NCBI GenBank assembly: GCA_017302635.1
Contig: JAFLCX010000002.1
Coordinates: forward strand, 372,001 to 436,000
Reading direction: 5' to 3'
DNA: 64,000 nucleotides
From: Hyphomicrobiales bacterium
Lineage (GTDB): Bacteria > Pseudomonadota > Alphaproteobacteria > Rhizobiales > Beijerinckiaceae
Shown: piece after piece, positions 41,614-50,248 of the stretch
Position numbering within the stretch: position 1 is the stretch's first letter
Layout of the letters: every line of letters begins with the position of its first letter
Program-made: the position numbers and the translations under genes
The notes under the pieces: model-generated
The model's database searches: none
Told to the model about the DNA's origin: nothing
Seen by the model: only the letters and a program-made list of their open reading frames with translations

Positions 41614-42084
41614 TCAGTTCCCGTTCCCGACCGGATTACGCAGCAATTCAGCTTCAGGCAAGCCGGGTTGCGGCTCTGCAAGCGCGGGCAGCGCGAGCGG
41701 CGCGCCAACAGGTGCAACCGCTTCAGATCGACCCAGAGGCTCGATTTTCACCCGCGCCGTTCCGGCAGCGGCGAAGCCGAGCACCCGCGCCGCACCCTGC
41801 GAGACATCGATCATCCGACCGCGCACGAAGGGTCCGCGATCATTGATACGCAGTACCACTGCTTTGCCATTGGAAAGATTGGTGACTTTCACTCTTGTGC
41901 CAAGCGGCAGGCTGCGATGGGCAGCGGTCATGCCTTCCGGCCGGAACACTTCGCCCGAAGCGGTTTTCCGTCCGGCGAGTTCGCGGCCATAATAGCTCGC
42001 ATGGCCGATATCGGCGAGGGTTGGAGCAAGGCCCGAAAGCCAGGTGAAGCCCGCCAATGCGGGAAGGATGAGGTGCTTTTTCAT
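41614..42084 (-). CDS. rlpA: RlpA-like septal ring lytic transglycosylase (short form)
   Basis: This 156-residue protein has a signal peptide (MKKHLILPALAGFTWLSGLAPTLA) and a double-psi beta-barrel at about 27-105: ASYYGRELAGRKTASGE, LPLGTRVKVTNL and VVLRINDRGPFVRGRMIDVS. The catalytic-type Glu and Asp of RlpA are present in GE and NDRGPF. RlpA cleaves denuded glycan strands at the division septum. The C-terminal SPOR domain is missing, so septal targeting through SPOR is not expected. The tail is proline/alanine-rich. Confidence 0.85.
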   Translation of the reverse strand: MKKHLILPALAGFTWLSGLAPTLADIGHASYYGRELAGRKTASGEVFRPEGMTAAHRSLPLGTRVKVTNLSNGKAVVLRINDRGPFVRGRMIDVSQGAARVLGFAAAGTARVKIEPLGRSEAVAPVGAPLALPALAEPQPGLPEAELLRNPVGNGN

Positions 42085-42191
42085 CCCATCCGTTTTATGT
42101 TGCAATGCAGCAAAAATGGGGCGCAACCGGGGCGGCCTGCCTTGGTGCCCTTGCCACTGGCCGCTGGCCAGAGCTATGAGCGGCACTAGCG

Positions 42192-42267
42192 GGGGGTGTA
42201 GCCAAGCGGTTAAGGCCGGCTGCTCATAACAGTCTTATCGCAGGTTCGAATCCTGCCGCCCCCACCA
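42192..42267 (+). tRNA. tRNA with CAU anticodon (elongator Met or Ile2)
   Basis: 76 bases including an encoded CCA. The acceptor stem is GGGGGTG with CGCCCCC (one T-G pair), the D stem is GCC/GGC, the anticodon stem GGCTG/CAGTC encloses CTCATAA, and the T arm is GCAGG-TTCGAAT-CCTGC. A G-C first pair and the lack of three G-C pairs at the anticodon stem rule out the initiator. CAU alone cannot separate elongator tRNA-Met from the lysidine-modified tRNA-Ile2. Confidence 0.95.
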
Positions 42268-42290
42268 GACACGCCTCGCTCCGGTCCAAC

Positions 42291-42317
42291 AAAAAAGGCC
42301 GCTTGATGCGGCCTTTT
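42291..42317 (+). terminator. Terminator after the tRNA, probably bidirectional
   Basis: GGCCGC (42297-42302) pairs with GCGGCC (42308-42313) around TTGAT. TTTT follows on the plus strand and six A's precede it, so the same hairpin may also stop the convergent chemoreceptor gene ending at 42347. Confidence 0.85.
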
Positions 42318-42346
42318 CATTCACTCGCTGACAGGAACCTTCCGGT

Positions 42347-44029
42347 TCAGGCGGCCCGCACATTGGCGAGGAAGCGCTCCACCTCGGCCCGCATCACCTC
42401 CGCCTGACGGGAGAGATCGCCCGCAGCGCCATGCACCTGGCTTGTGGCCGCAGCCGTTTCGTTGGCCGCAGAAGAAACCTGCGTGATGGCGCGGGTCACC
42501 TCATCGGTGCCGTTCACCGCCTGCTGCACGTTGCCGGCAATCTCGTGTGTGGCGCGTTCCTGCTCGCCGACCGAGCCTGCGATGGCGCCTGTCGCGCGCT
42601 CGATCAGCGCGATCGACTGGTCGATATCCTTGATCGAGCCGACGGTGCTGTCGATCGCACCCTGAATTTCGGCCACCATCTCCGAAATATCATTGGTCGC
42701 TTTGGCGGTCTGGTTGGCGAGTTCTTTCACTTCCGTCGCGACCACTGCGAACCCGCGACCGGCATCGCCAGCGCGTGCGGCTTCGATCGTGGCGTTGAGC
42801 GCCAGCAGGTTCGTCTGTTCGGCGAGGCCACGGATCAATTCGACAATTGCGCCGATGCGCGAAGCGGCCGAGACAAGCCGCTGGGCGCTGTCATCGGTGG
42901 CACGTACGCTCGAAACCGCGCCGGCGGAAGCGTCCGTTGCCTCACGCAGGATGCGCGAGATTTCCGCTGCGGTGCCCGAGAGCTGCTCGCCTGCTGCTGC
43001 AAGGCCGTGGAACGTGGTATTGGTCTGGGTTGCCGCCGCCGCGACGGTGGAAGCCTCCATCGTCGTATTTTCAGCCGTGCGGGCGAGTTCGTTGGCCGAT
43101 GCCTCGAGTTCGGTGGCTGTGGACGAGATCGTCACCACAGCCGAATTCACCTTCTCCTCGAAGGTGCGGATCGCTTGCTCGATCGCCTGCTGGCGGGCGC
43201 GGTCGCGCTCCTGCGCTGCTGCCATGTTGCGGTCAGCGACATCCTTGGCGACAAGCGCATCGCGGAAGCCGAGCAGAGCGCGGGCAACAACGCCCACTTC
43301 GTCACCGCGATTGGTGCCCTTCACCTCGGTGTCGAGCGCGCCGGCTGCGATGCCCTCGACGCTGCTCGTCAACTCTTTCACACCACCGGAAACGTTGCGC
43401 ATCACGAGATGCGCCAATCCGCAGAACAGCAGGAACAGCGGCGTGACAATGAACGCGGTTTCGATTGCCTGCTTGATCAAGACCGCATCGACATCGTCGG
43501 CATGGAGGCCGGAGCCCACAAAAGCCTGCGTGCCGGGAATGAGCACATTGTAGGCGATTTTCAGCGTCTCGACGTCCTGTCCCGGCTTCTTCCAGTGATA
43601 ATCGGTAAAGCCCGCACCCTTGGCTTTCACTTCCCGGATGAATTCCTGAATGATCATCACGCCGTTCTTGTCTTTCAGGCCAAGGTTGTTCTTGCCCTCC
43701 AGATCCTTGCGCAGCGGATGCATCAGGGTGTCGCCTGAAAGATCGTAGATGTAGAAGTAATTGCCGCCATCGAAGCGGGAGGCGCGCAGCACATTGCCTG
43801 CGGTCCGGATCGCCTCGTCCGGCTTGGCGCCGGCGGCGACGGCAGCATCATAGGTCGATTTCAGGATCGAGGCAGCCGCATCCACCGTGTTGCGGATTTC
43901 AGCGCGCTTCTGGTCAATCATGCCGGTGCGCATCTGCATCAGTTGCACCAGAGTGCCGATGGCCATCACGGCAATGGCGGAGAGAATGATCAGCGCGAAT
44001 TTGCGGGGGATCGAAAAATTGTTGAGCAT
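42347..44029 (-). CDS. Methyl-accepting chemotaxis protein with single Cache domain
   Basis: 560 residues. A membrane helix at about 12-30 is followed by a periplasmic sCache_2-like domain (about 35-185) with [20 protein letters not shown] and [13 protein letters not shown] second helix ([19 protein letters not shown]) and a HAMP segment (about 210-265) come next. The long signalling domain has the intact hairpin tip [27 protein letters not shown]. It should send chemotaxis signals to CheA/CheW in response to a small ligand, perhaps a carboxylate. Its promoter region faces the ABC transporter binding-protein gene. Confidence 0.93.
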   Translation of the reverse strand: MLNNFSIPRKFALIILSAIAVMAIGTLVQLMQMRTGMIDQKRAEIRNTVDAAASILKSTYDAAVAAGAKPDEAIRTAGNVLRASRFDGGNYFYIYDLSGDTLMHPLRKDLEGKNNLGLKDKNGVMIIQEFIREVKAKGAGFTDYHWKKPGQDVETLKIAYNVLIPGTQAFVGSGLHADDVDAVLIKQAIETAFIVTPLFLLFCGLAHLVMRNVSGGVKELTSSVEGIAAGALDTEVKGTNRGDEVGVVARALLGFRDALVAKDVADRNMAAAQERDRARQQAIEQAIRTFEEKVNSAVVTISSTATELEASANELARTAENTTMEASTVAAAATQTNTTFHGLAAAGEQLSGTAAEISRILREATDASAGAVSSVRATDDSAQRLVSAASRIGAIVELIRGLAEQTNLLALNATIEAARAGDAGRGFAVVATEVKELANQTAKATNDISEMVAEIQGAIDSTVGSIKDIDQSIALIERATGAIAGSVGEQERATHEIAGNVQQAVNGTDEVTRAITQVSSAANETAAATSQVHGAAGDLSRQAEVMRAEVERFLANVRAA

Positions 44030-44270
44030 GGGAGCAGCGATTCCTGATGAAGCCCCGGTTTATGCCCTCAACAGGGTTAATATCGACTTTCGAGTGCAAT
44101 CCGATCGGGCGATTTGATCAAAAATCAGGCGAGAGAACTGCATCGCGTTTCGGTTCTGCCGACAGCCCTCGCTCACCCCTCTCGACAGAGGCAGGAAAAC
44201 CCTTAGTTTGCAGCGTCAAAGCCGGGTTCACACCGGCGACCAGCCTTCAACAGGGAGTGTGAGTAATCCG

Positions 44271-45437
44271 ATGTCTCGTAAAGTTCTGATGGGTGTTGCG
44301 TTCGCGGCCCTGGCTGCCCTGCCTGCCTTTGCGCAGGCACCGCTCAAGATCGGCATGATCACCACGCTTTCCGGACCGGGTGGTTACCTCGGGGCCGATA
44401 TCCGCGATGCGATGTCGCTCGCGATCAAACAGGGGGGCGGCAAGCTTGGCGGTGTGCCGGTGGAGCTTGTGGTCGAGGATGATGCGCTCAAGCCTGGCCA
44501 GGGCAAGCAGATCGCCGAAAAGTTCCTGAAGAATGACGGCATCAAGCTCTTCACCGGCATTGTGTTCTCGAATGTGGCTGGTGCCGCCGTGCCGGATGTT
44601 CTGGATGCCGGCGCGATTTATGTGAGCCCCAACGCGGGCCCCTCGAATTTTGCGGGCAAGGAATGCCACCGGAATTACTTCGTCGTGTCGTGGCAGAATG
44701 ACAGCTTGCACGAAAGTGCCGGGCAATACGCCACCAATCTCGGCTTCAAGAAGGCCTTCATCCTCGCACCGAACTATCCGGCCGGGAAGGATGCGCTCGC
44801 GGGCTTCAAGCGCTTCTTCAAGGGCGAGATTGCGGGCGAGGTCTATACCCGCCTCGACCAGACCGATTACGCTGCTGAAATGGCGCAGATCCGCGCCGCG
44901 AACCCGGATGTCGTGTTCCAGTTCCATCCGGGCGGCCTCGGCATCGCCTTCCTGCGGCAATACCAGCAGGCCGGATTGCTCGGGAAGCTCCCGATGGTTC
45001 TGGCTTCCCCTTCGCTCGACAGCGTCATCCTGAAGGCGGTGGGCGAAGCGGCGATGGGCGTGCATGTTACGAGCCACTGGAATGCCGATCTCGACAACCC
45101 GGCCAACAAGAGCTTCGTCGAGGAATTCCAGAAAGCCTATGGCCGCATTCCGACGAACTACGCGGCGCAGGGCTATGATACGGCTCTCGCGATCGGCGCA
45201 GCGCTCAAGGCCACAGGCGGCAAGGTCGACAACACCGAAGCCTTCCGCGCGGCGATGCTCAAGGCCGACTTTGCGGCCACGCGAGGCGGTTTCAAGTTCG
45301 GTCCCAACCAGCACCCGGTGCAGGATTGGTATGCGCTCGGTGTCGAGAAGAAAGCCGATGGCACGCTTGCTCTCGTCTCCAAGGGCAAGGTGATGACCAA
45401 CCACGGCGATTTCTACGCCAAGGATTGCAAGCTCTGA
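44271..45437 (+). CDS. Branched-chain amino acid-type ABC transporter substrate-binding protein
   Basis: 388 residues. A signal peptide (MSRKVLMGVAFAALAALPAFAQA) precedes a type I periplasmic binding domain with LKIGMITTLSGPGGYLG, QIAEKFLKNDGIKLFTG and GAIYVSPNAGPS. This is a LivJ-like receptor of the HAAT family, but the bound ligand may be an aromatic acid, amide or urea-like compound rather than leucine. ATG 44271 is used. Genes for both permeases and both ATPases follow after a 211-base gap with an inverted repeat. Confidence 0.92.
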   Translation: MSRKVLMGVAFAALAALPAFAQAPLKIGMITTLSGPGGYLGADIRDAMSLAIKQGGGKLGGVPVELVVEDDALKPGQGKQIAEKFLKNDGIKLFTGIVFSNVAGAAVPDVLDAGAIYVSPNAGPSNFAGKECHRNYFVVSWQNDSLHESAGQYATNLGFKKAFILAPNYPAGKDALAGFKRFFKGEIAGEVYTRLDQTDYAAEMAQIRAANPDVVFQFHPGGLGIAFLRQYQQAGLLGKLPMVLASPSLDSVILKAVGEAAMGVHVTSHWNADLDNPANKSFVEEFQKAYGRIPTNYAAQGYDTALAIGAALKATGGKVDNTEAFRAAMLKADFAATRGGFKFGPNQHPVQDWYALGVEKKADGTLALVSKGKVMTNHGDFYAKDCKL

Positions 45438-45506
45438 GCAGTCGTTGATCGTGAGGAGGGAGCGCCGGGTGCCGAAGAGGCGGCCATCTGGCTTTCCCGC
45501 TTCCCT

Positions 45507-45622
45507 TGTCATGACCGGGCTTGACCCGGTCATCCGGAAAATCGAGGAAGGCGGGCCCGATCATCCCCCGGTCGAGACGCCGCATTGAGGCTGGATGACC
45601 GGGTCAAGCCCGGTGGTGACAA
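45507..45622. repeat. Inverted pair of REP-like elements between binding-protein and permease genes
   Basis: The 30-base arm at 45593-45622 (starts GGATGACCGGGTCAAGCCCG) is the reverse complement of 45507-45536 except for two bases. Each arm is itself a small palindrome around ACCGGG/CCCGGT. The pair encloses about 56 unrelated bases. Such elements in rhizobial genomes can protect upstream mRNA or limit downstream reading. Confidence 0.8.
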
Positions 45623-45648
45623 GTCAGAAAGCTCGAAAAGAAACGCCC

Positions 45649-46560
45649 GTGGCCCTGATCCTCGAACAGCTTCTGAATGGCGTGCAGCTGGGCGTGATGC
45701 TGTTTCTCATCGCGGCAGGGCTGACGCTGATTTTCGGGATCATGGGCGTGATCAATCTCGCCCACGGCTCGCTTTACATGATCGGCGCCTATGCCGGGGC
45801 GTATGTTGCGGCGAAGACGGGCTCGTTGCTGATGGCCGCTCTCGGCGGTCTGGCCGCCGCCGCATTGGCGGGCATTCTGATCGAATTGCTGGTCCTGCGC
45901 CGCCTCTATCATCGGGATCACCTGGATCAGGTGCTCGCGACTTTCGCGATCATCCTCACGGTCAACCAGGGCGCTGTGCTGCTGTTCGGGCGGCAGCCGC
46001 TTTTCGTCGCGATCCCGGAATTTCTGAAAGGTTCGGTCCATCTCGGCCTTTTCACCTATCCCGTCTATCGCCTCTCGATCGTCGCCATGGGGCTGCTGGT
46101 GGCTCTGGCGCTAACCTTTTTCATCACCCGCACGCGGCTCGGCATGCTGGTGCGGGCCGGGGCGACGAACCGCGACATGGTGAGGGCTCTCGGCGTCGAT
46201 ATCCGCCTGCTTTACACCCTCGTCTTCGGCCTCGGGGCCCTTCTGGCCGGGCTTGCAGGCATCATGGCGGGCCCCTTGCTCGCGGTTCAGGTCGGGATGG
46301 GCGAGCAGATCCTGATCCTTGCATTCGTGGTTGTGGTGATCGGCGGGCTCGGCTCCGTGCGCGGTGCGTTTTTCGGTGCGCTGATTGTCGGAATGGTCGA
46401 CACGATGCTGCGCGCTTTCATGCCCACCTTGCTGAGGCAGGTGATGGCGGCCTCGGATGCCGACGCACTGGGTGCGGGCCTTGCCTCGATGGGCGTCTAT
46501 CTCCTGATGGCGCTTGTGCTGCTGATCCGGCCGAAGGGGCTGTTTCCGGCCCATGCGTGA
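45649..46560 (+). CDS. livH: Branched-chain amino acid-type ABC transporter permease, LivH-like
   Basis: 303 residues from GTG 45649, with about eight helices. LLNGVQLGVMLFLIAAGLTLIFGIMGVINLAHGSLYMIGAYA (landmark INLAHG) is the LivH hallmark, as is VVIGGLGSVRGAFFGALIVG near the C-terminus. It forms the membrane channel with the LivM-like partner. No ATG is available near the start; GTG has only a weak ribosome site, which, with the REP-like repeat just upstream, implies lower output than the binding protein. It overlaps the next gene by eight bases. Confidence 0.93.
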   Translation: MALILEQLLNGVQLGVMLFLIAAGLTLIFGIMGVINLAHGSLYMIGAYAGAYVAAKTGSLLMAALGGLAAAALAGILIELLVLRRLYHRDHLDQVLATFAIILTVNQGAVLLFGRQPLFVAIPEFLKGSVHLGLFTYPVYRLSIVAMGLLVALALTFFITRTRLGMLVRAGATNRDMVRALGVDIRLLYTLVFGLGALLAGLAGIMAGPLLAVQVGMGEQILILAFVVVVIGGLGSVRGAFFGALIVGMVDTMLRAFMPTLLRQVMAASDADALGAGLASMGVYLLMALVLLIRPKGLFPAHA

Positions 46561-47533
46561 GAATCGCCTCTCCCTCATCCTGCTGGTGATCGGCCTGAGT
46601 TTGCTCATGGCCCTGCCGTGGCTTGCGAAGGCCACCGGCAGCCCCGCGACTATTGGCCTTGCCACGCGGATCCTGATCTATGCGATTGCGGCCGCAAGCC
46701 TCAACCTCGTGCTTGGCTTCGGCGGTATGGTGAGCTTTGGCCACGCCGCCTTTTTCGGGCTTGGTGGCTATGTGGTGGGCATTCTCTACCACCATTTCAT
46801 CGCCTCCGAACCTTTGTTCGGGGTCATCTCCGGCTCGAATGCGCTACTCATTACCCTGCCAGCCGCGATGCTGGTCACTGGCCTGATGGCTGCCGCGATC
46901 GGCGCGCTCTCGCTGCGCACATCTGGCGTGCAGTTCATCATGATCACGCTCGCCTTCGCGCAGATGCTGTTCTTTTTCTTCGCGGCGCTGAAAGTCTACG
47001 GCGGCGATGACGGGCTGATCATCCGCCGGCGCAACACGTTGTTCGATTTCAACATGCGTGACGACGTGAATTTCTATTTCCTGTGCCTTTTCCTGATGGG
47101 TGCCGTGTTTTTCCTCAAATGGCGGATCGTCAATTCGCGCTTCGGGCGTGCTCTCTCGGCGATCCGGCAGAACGAGAGGCGGATGCAGGCTTCGGGGCTT
47201 TCGCCGTATGGCTACAAGCTCGTGGCGTTCATCCTCTCGGGTATCGGGACCGGGCTCGCCGGTGCGCTGATGGCGAATTACCTGCGCTTCGTGAGCCCCG
47301 ACATGCTGCACTGGACCAAATCCGGCGAGTTGATGATCATGGTCATTCTCGGCGGGGTTGGCACAATCTTCGGTCCCTTTTTCGGAGCTGGAGCGCTGGT
47401 GCTGCTCGAGACAGGCCTCGCGGGCATCACCGAGCATTGGCAGGTGATCCTCGGCCCCATCCTGCTGATCGTCGTGCTGTTCCGTGCCGACATACGCGGG
47501 CTTGTTGCGCGATGGGCAGGGAGGCGGGCATGA
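46553..47533 (+). CDS. livM: Branched-chain amino acid-type ABC transporter permease, LivM-like
   Basis: 326 residues with eight to ten helices. ILIYAIAAASLNLVLGFGGMVSFGHAAFFGLGGY (landmark GMVSFGHAAFFG) and VIILGGVGT-like sequence (here MVILGGVGTIFGPFFGAGAL) are LivM signatures. SRFGRALSAIRQNERRMQASG is the cytoplasmic coupling segment. ATG 46553 overlaps the LivH stop by eight bases and its own stop overlaps the LivG start (ATGA), so translation is tightly coupled along the operon. Confidence 0.94.
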   Translation: MRENRLSLILLVIGLSLLMALPWLAKATGSPATIGLATRILIYAIAAASLNLVLGFGGMVSFGHAAFFGLGGYVVGILYHHFIASEPLFGVISGSNALLITLPAAMLVTGLMAAAIGALSLRTSGVQFIMITLAFAQMLFFFFAALKVYGGDDGLIIRRRNTLFDFNMRDDVNFYFLCLFLMGAVFFLKWRIVNSRFGRALSAIRQNERRMQASGLSPYGYKLVAFILSGIGTGLAGALMANYLRFVSPDMLHWTKSGELMIMVILGGVGTIFGPFFGAGALVLLETGLAGITEHWQVILGPILLIVVLFRADIRGLVARWAGRRA

Positions 47534-48273
47534 ACGTGCTCGAACTCGTGAACTTGGTGAAGCGGTTCGGCGGCGTAACGGCAACCGATCATGTCGATTT
47601 CAGCCTTGTCGAAGGAGAAATCCACGCACTGATCGGCCCGAACGGTGCCGGGAAAACCACGCTGATTGGCCAGATCATGGGTGAGATTCCCCCCGATTCA
47701 GGCTCGATCCGCCTGTTCGGGGAGAATGTCACGGGCGCTTCGGTCAGGCATCGCGTGCGGCTGGGCCTCGCGCGATCGTTCCAGATTGTCGAGTTGCTGC
47801 CGGAATTCTCGCTCGCCGAAAATCTGGCTCTCGCGATTCAGGTTCGTGACGGGCATTCCTTCCGCTTCTGGGGGCGCGCCTCGGCGGATAAGGCGATCCA
47901 GGCCGAGGTTTCCCGACGCCTCACCGAGGCAGGCCTCGCAGCGCGTGCGGATATCCCGGTCGCGGCGCTCAGTCACGGTGAGCGAAAGGATCTCGAACTG
48001 GTGCTGGCACTCGCCTCGAACGCGCCAGTGCTGCTCCTGGATGAGCCGATGGCCGGACTTGGCCCTTCCGAGACGGCGGCGATGATCGCCAGCCTGCGCA
48101 AACTCAAGGGCAGCAAGACCATCCTGCTCGTCGAGCACGATATGGATGCCGTTTTCGCACTCGCGGACCGGATTTCCGTGCTGGTCTACGGGCGCATCAT
48201 CGCCACCGGCACGCCGGCCCAGATACGGGCCAATTCGGAGGTTCAGCGCGCCTATCTCGGGGAGGCGGCCTGA
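47530..48273 (+). CDS. livG: Branched-chain amino acid-type ABC transporter ATP-binding protein, LivG-like
   Basis: 247 residues. Walker A is GPNGAGKTT near residue 36. The signature is SHGERKDLELVLALAS, a variant of the usual LSGGQ-type sequence that is normal in LivG. Walker B is VLLLDEPMAGL, and the switch His is in VEHDMDAVF. It powers the transporter together with the LivF-like subunit. ATGA overlaps with livM and TGATG with livF show coupling on both sides. Confidence 0.95.
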   Translation: MNVLELVNLVKRFGGVTATDHVDFSLVEGEIHALIGPNGAGKTTLIGQIMGEIPPDSGSIRLFGENVTGASVRHRVRLGLARSFQIVELLPEFSLAENLALAIQVRDGHSFRFWGRASADKAIQAEVSRRLTEAGLAARADIPVAALSHGERKDLELVLALASNAPVLLLDEPMAGLGPSETAAMIASLRKLKGSKTILLVEHDMDAVFALADRISVLVYGRIIATGTPAQIRANSEVQRAYLGEAA

Positions 48274-48974
48274 TGCTCGAGGTCGAGGCGCTTCAATCGG
48301 GCTATGGTCCGAATCCGGTCTTGTTTGGCGTCGATTTCGCCATCCGCGAGGGCGAGGTCGTCACGCTTCTCGGTCGCAACGGCATGGGGAAGACCACGAG
48401 TGTGAAGACCATTCTTGGTTTGGTCGCCCCGTGCGCCGGGAGGGTGCGCGTCCGGGGGCGTGATGTCACCGGGCTGGCACCTGAGAAAATCGCGCGGCTC
48501 GGCATCGGGCTGGTGCCGGAGGGGCGGCAGGTCTTTCCAACCCTCACTGTGCGCGAAAATCTTGTTGCCACAGCCGCCAACCGGCTCAATCGAGCCAATC
48601 CATGGACGCTGGCCCGTATTCACGCGCTGTTCCCGCGCCTGAGAGAGCGCGAGAACCAATCCGCGAAAACGCTCTCGGGAGGCGAGCAGCAGATGCTCTC
48701 CATCGGCCGGGCCTTGATGACCAATCCCGCTTTGCTGATCCTCGACGAGGCGACCGAAGGCCTCGCACCCGTCATCCGCGATGAAATCTGGTCGTGCCTC
48801 AGATTGCTGAAATCCGAGGGGCTTTCGATCCTCCTGATCGACAAGAACCTCTCCGCCCTCAGTCGCTTTGCCGACAGACATGTCATTCTCGAAAAGGGAC
48901 GCTCGGTCTGGCAGGGCGACGGCGAGGCACTCAAACGCGAGGAAGCGCGGGTTCATGCCCTTATCGGTCTCTGA
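48273..48974 (+). CDS. livF: Branched-chain amino acid-type ABC transporter ATP-binding protein, LivF-like
   Basis: 233 residues. Walker A is GRNGMGKTT, the signature is LSGGEQQMLSIGRALMTNP, and Walker B is LLILDEATEGLAP. The segment IGLVPEGRQVFPTLTVRENL is characteristic of LivF. In the H-loop the usual VEQN is replaced by IDKNLSALSRFAD, so Asp-Lys takes the place of the conserved Glu/Gln or His. It is the second ATPase of the complex. It is followed one base later by the start of the two-domain hydrolase gene. Confidence 0.94.
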   Translation: MLEVEALQSGYGPNPVLFGVDFAIREGEVVTLLGRNGMGKTTSVKTILGLVAPCAGRVRVRGRDVTGLAPEKIARLGIGLVPEGRQVFPTLTVRENLVATAANRLNRANPWTLARIHALFPRLRERENQSAKTLSGGEQQMLSIGRALMTNPALLILDEATEGLAPVIRDEIWSCLRLLKSEGLSILLIDKNLSALSRFADRHVILEKGRSVWQGDGEALKREEARVHALIGL

Positions 48975-48975
48975 C

Positions 48976-50085
48976 ATGATCAAGGCGCGGCTCTGCTCGG
49001 AAAGCCTGCTGACCGATCCGGTGGATGCTTTGCGCGAGGCTTTGTTTGCAATCGGCAAGCAGATGGCCAGCGACGGTTTTGGCCCACCTCATCTTGTCTC
49101 GATGCTTTGGGAGGCGGCCGACCCGGACGCGCTCGATCCCGCCACGATGGCCGTCGACCTTGCCTATCGCGAGGTCTTCGTTGGTTTTCGTCCGCCGATC
49201 ACGCGGAAAGCCGCGTCGAGTGCAGGTGTCCGCGTCGAAGTCGAGTGTGCTCGCTCGGCTAGTCCCGTCAATGAGGCGAACGCCGCGCTCGAACGCGCCT
49301 ATTCCGCCCGACGCGGGGTCGACATGCAGGCTGTTCTCGGTAGATGGCGCGTGGAGGGGAGGGAGGCACGCCAGCAGCTTCTGGCCTCAGGCCGTGCCCG
49401 ACTGGATATGCCCTTCGGTGACGGCCCATTCGAGAAGCTTGATCTCTTCCTGCCCGCCGGCCCCGGCCCGCATCCGTGCTGGATTTTCTTGCATGGCGGC
49501 TACTGGATGGCGACCGATAAGGCACAATACGCACAATTTGCGCACGGCCTGCTCGATGCGGGGATCGCGGTCGCCCTGCCGAACTACGCTCTGGCTCCGC
49601 AGGCATCGCTGGAGCAGCAGGTTGCCGAATGTGTCCGGTCGCTGACATTCCTTGCCGCCTCGGCCTCCAACCTCAGTCTGGATTGCAACCGGCTTCATCT
49701 CGCCGGTCATTCCGCCGGCGCGCATCTCGCGGCCATGGTGGCGGTTGATCCCGCAAGGCTGCCCGTGAAATCCATGCTGCTGCTCTCCGGGCTTTTCGAT
49801 CTCGCGCCGCTCGGGTTTACGCCACTGGGCAAATTGCTTGGGCTCGATGACGCTGCGCGCGCCGTGCGCCTCAATCCGCTGGTGTGCAGCCGCCCGCAGG
49901 GGCTCGCGGTCGCCCATGCGCTCGGGGCGCTCGAAGCCGAAGGTTTTTTTGCACAGGCCGGAATGCTCGAGCAGCGTTGGGGCGTGGAACCGGGCCTCAT
50001 CGCACCCGGAGACAATCATTTCTCTCTTCTCGAAGGCCTGAAATCCGGCCCGCTGCTGGATTTGGCCTTGAAGCTGGCCCGTTAA
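48976..50085 (+). CDS. RidA-like domain fused to kynurenine-formamidase-like alpha/beta hydrolase
   Basis: 369 residues in two parts. Residues 1-95 look like a divergent RidA/YjgF domain: HLVSMLWEAADPDALDP and AYREVFVGFRPPITRKA, with R77 where RidA keeps its catalytic arginine, and VRVEVECA at the end. Residues about 105-369 are an alpha/beta hydrolase of the kynurenine-formamidase/BD-FAE kind: LDLFLPAGPGPH, the oxyanion motif FLHGGYW (H173) and the nucleophile GHSAGAH (S246). It closes the LIV-type operon, so it probably acts on an imported compound with an amide or ester bond. ATG 48955 is an alternative start. Confidence 0.7.
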   Translation: MIKARLCSESLLTDPVDALREALFAIGKQMASDGFGPPHLVSMLWEAADPDALDPATMAVDLAYREVFVGFRPPITRKAASSAGVRVEVECARSASPVNEANAALERAYSARRGVDMQAVLGRWRVEGREARQQLLASGRARLDMPFGDGPFEKLDLFLPAGPGPHPCWIFLHGGYWMATDKAQYAQFAHGLLDAGIAVALPNYALAPQASLEQQVAECVRSLTFLAASASNLSLDCNRLHLAGHSAGAHLAAMVAVDPARLPVKSMLLLSGLFDLAPLGFTPLGKLLGLDDAARAVRLNPLVCSRPQGLAVAHALGALEAEGFFAQAGMLEQRWGVEPGLIAPGDNHFSLLEGLKSGPLLDLALKLAR

Positions 50086-50248
50086 CGCTCAATCAACGGA
50101 ATGTGATCGTCGGCCTCACGACGCTCTGGGAAATCCTTTCGAAAACCTTTACAAGGCCGTTGGGGACGATGGACTTGGCCAACCGCGCGAAACAGCGGTT
50201 TGGTCGGGTTTTTGCTTGTTCGATTTGAAACCATCGCGAGGGTCTTGA

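Noticed and set aside
44113..44122. TTTGATCAAA palindrome between the chemoreceptor and ABC binding-protein genes
   Set aside because: Ten bases is too short to stand out in a 240-base divergent interval.
50181..50214. Possible terminator (AACCGC/GCGGTT then GGGTTTTT) between the hydrolase and the RND adaptor genes
   Set aside because: The stem is short and the T run is 10 bases away, so I did not list it as a feature.
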